DNA from: an uncultured Lachnospiraceae bacterium
Lineage (GTDB): Bacteria > Bacillota > Clostridia > Lachnospirales > Lachnospiraceae
Direction of reading: 5' to 3'
Assembly (NCBI GenBank): GCA_947176505.1
Contig: CAMWQW010000004.1
Span: forward strand, 124,001-188,000
Length of the DNA stretch: 64,000 nt
The notes under the pieces were generated by a model that saw only the letters and a program-made list of their open reading frames with translations, was not told the DNA's origin and ran no database searches. Made by a program: the position numbers and the translations under genes. How positions within the stretch are numbered: position 1 is the stretch's first letter; the number at the start of each line of letters is the position of its first letter. Below are positions 62,801-64,000 of the stretch, piece by piece.

Positions 62801-63268
62801 ATGGCGAGTATTTTTGAGATTAAGAAGAATACGGTAGAGAATAATTCATATGTATCTATGTCAGAAGATGAAATGTTTGCGAAATTAGAGCATTCAAGAA
62901 ATCAAAGTAAGGAGGGAAGGTGTAGGGAGGCGGATTTAGATAGATTTATTCGTTATCGAATAGAAGATGATACTGACGGTGTTTGGTACCATGGTTCTAA
63001 TGTGCTTTTTTCAGAGTTAAGAACCAACAGTACAATTACACAATGGAAAGAACTCGCAGAGGCGTTTTCACACCAACCAAGCGCTTTGGAATATAATGAA
63101 GATGGTGTAATAAGCCATAACGGAGTGGAAAAAGGGTATTTGTATATCATTGACGAACCTGTCGACATACAGAATGATATTTATCAGCATCCGAGAACGA
63201 CAATGGATGAAAATGTTGAATTTTTAACAAAACGTCCATTAAAAGTCAAAATAATCTGTGAATTATAA
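62801..63268 (+). CDS. Hypothetical 155-residue protein with a YHGS motif
   Basis: A GGAGAG site lies about 10 bases before ATG 62801. The protein has a helical N-terminus (MASIFEIKKNTVENNSYVSM) and a C-terminal domain beginning VWYHGSNVLFSELRTNSTIT. It continues with QWKELAEAFSHQPSALEYNE, HNGVEKGYLYIIDEP and DIYQHPRTTMDE. The YHGS start and repeated small motifs recall ADP-ribosyltransferase-like folds, but I cannot confirm this. It lies where the N-terminus of the decayed GGDEF/EAL gene should be, suggesting acquisition by insertion. Confidence 0.5.
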   Translation: MASIFEIKKNTVENNSYVSMSEDEMFAKLEHSRNQSKEGRCREADLDRFIRYRIEDDTDGVWYHGSNVLFSELRTNSTITQWKELAEAFSHQPSALEYNEDGVISHNGVEKGYLYIIDEPVDIQNDIYQHPRTTMDENVEFLTKRPLKVKIICEL

Positions 63269-64000
63269 ATTACAGCAGGGAACACTTTTCCGACCATTAT
63301 GAAGTTATGCGCTGTCTGATTCATCCGGATGATCTGTGGGAATACGAAGAAGGGATTCCGCCAAGGACACAGGGAAAGAATTTGGACAGAGAATTGTGTG
63401 TCAGAATGCGGGAGGCTTCAGGAGAATATCATATGTTCAGCATCCATACAGAATTTGTTTTCTCAGGCAAGATTTGTGACAGACCTTGAAAAGGATATTG
63501 AAAAAAAGAACCTTTTGCCGTGTTAATGATTAAACTGGAGCGGTTTAATCATTTAAATATTATTTACGGTAATGATTTTACGAATCAGATTTTGAAAGAA
63601 ATGGCACTGCAGTTTATATATATGATGGACGAGAATAGCGCTGTCTATCGTCTGGATGGTCCGAAATTCAGGTTTATCTTAAGGGGAGGGGATCGAAAGA
63701 AACTTCTTGTTTTTGAGCAAAAAGTTCGGGACAGGCTGGCAAAAGGAATTTATGTAAATAAGAAGCAGATTACGTTGAAGATATGCGCAGGAGCGATATT
63801 AATTGAGCAGTATGACGGTAAATCGGATTCTTTAAGTCCTAAGGATGCTTACGCTTTGGGACATCAACCGTAGTTTCCGAGACAGGATATATTATTGGTG
63901 CGGAAGCGCTTCTTCTGGAATCGTGCTTCACGCTCCGATGGATGAAATTAAGCTGGATATGAGCTTTATCCGTGGGATTACCGAAGATGTATCTGCGGCT
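63269..64000 (+). pseudogene. Decayed PAS-GGDEF-EAL gene (3' end beyond the window)
   Basis: Pieces of one signalling protein lie in different frames. A PAS-like end comes first (FSDHYEVMRCLIHPDDLWEY and ASGEYHMFSIHTEF), stopping at about 63489. After a shift comes a GGDEF-type core (IKLERFNHLNIIYGNDF, VYRLDGPKFRFIL, without GGDEF). After another stop at 63873 an EAL start reads ETGYIIGAEALLLES, and a large deletion joins it to PMDEIKLDMSFIRGITED. At least two frameshifts and one deletion are present, so the gene is dead. Confidence 0.7.

Noticed and set aside
1..64000. CRISPR array, phage defence system, tRNA or rRNA genes
   Set aside because: I looked for regularly spaced repeats, cas-like motifs, cloverleaf-like stretches and rRNA-conserved segments and saw none. 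A weak or degraded example could escape reading by eye.

Overview
The window looks like a chromosome segment of a spore-forming, anaerobic Clostridia species, most likely Lachnospiraceae. This rests on spoIVA and a SpoVAF/GerA-type gene, a class III (oxygen-sensitive) ribonucleotide reductase, indolepyruvate:ferredoxin oxidoreductase, the NifU-like/GGGtGRT pair, strong AGGAGG-type ribosome binding sites and moderate-to-low G+C. No rRNA, tRNA, CRISPR array or intact transposase was found.

Layout. 1-6.1 kb: tail of an AAA ATPase, a topoisomerase III-like enzyme, a beta-helix protein and a PAS-GGDEF cyclase. 6.2-14.1 kb: a probable aryl/2-oxo acid module, with a sodium:solute symporter, iorA-iorB, a PaaK-type CoA ligase, a convergent amidohydrolase and a second acyl-CoA ligase. 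14.2-16.0 kb: an Fe-S scaffold-like gene and a GGGtGRT gene, probably highly expressed, closed by a terminator. 16.1-24.5 kb: housekeeping and envelope genes (HD hydrolase, DUF4153 membrane protein, kinase remnant, secreted ComEC-like metallo-hydrolase, chemoreceptor, esterase, cysteine-cluster protein, GNAT, DUF4358 lipoprotein).

24.5-32.0 kb is an accessory island. It begins in a truncated alpha/beta hydrolase next to a decayed SprT-like gene of the kind carried by integrative elements. It carries a LysR regulator, two secreted flavodoxin lipoproteins, a truncated DUF4405 gene, an ECF sigma factor and two PepSY-like proteins, and it ends in non-coding debris. 32.1-36.5 kb is a complete polyamine import operon on the minus strand behind its own XRE-cupin regulator. 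36.8-46.8 kb holds a lactonase-type propeller, spoIVA, a nucleoside salvage group (PNP, cytidine deaminase, MTA/SAH-type deaminase), a membrane MutS homologue, RNase HI, YjjG and a WYL regulator.

46.9-53.2 kb holds an aminotransferase, an NrdR-controlled nrdD-nrdG-dut group and the SpoVAF-like gene. 53.3-56.8 kb holds an SGNH hydrolase and a one-frame fusion of GH1 beta-glucosidase with mannose-6-phosphate isomerase. 56.8-64.0 kb holds signalling genes: a hybrid histidine kinase, an EAL phosphodiesterase with an abutting C39-like protein, two small uncharacterised genes and a decayed GGDEF/EAL pseudogene running off the window.

The most unusual observation is regulatory. Both sporulation genes have their Shine-Dalgarno sequence in the 3' arm of a terminator-like hairpin, and a sporulation-sigma promoter lies inside the same hairpin. 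Read-through RNA should be terminated or untranslatable, whereas RNA from the internal promoter would lack the 5' arm and be translatable. All calls are from reading the sequence; no database search was run.
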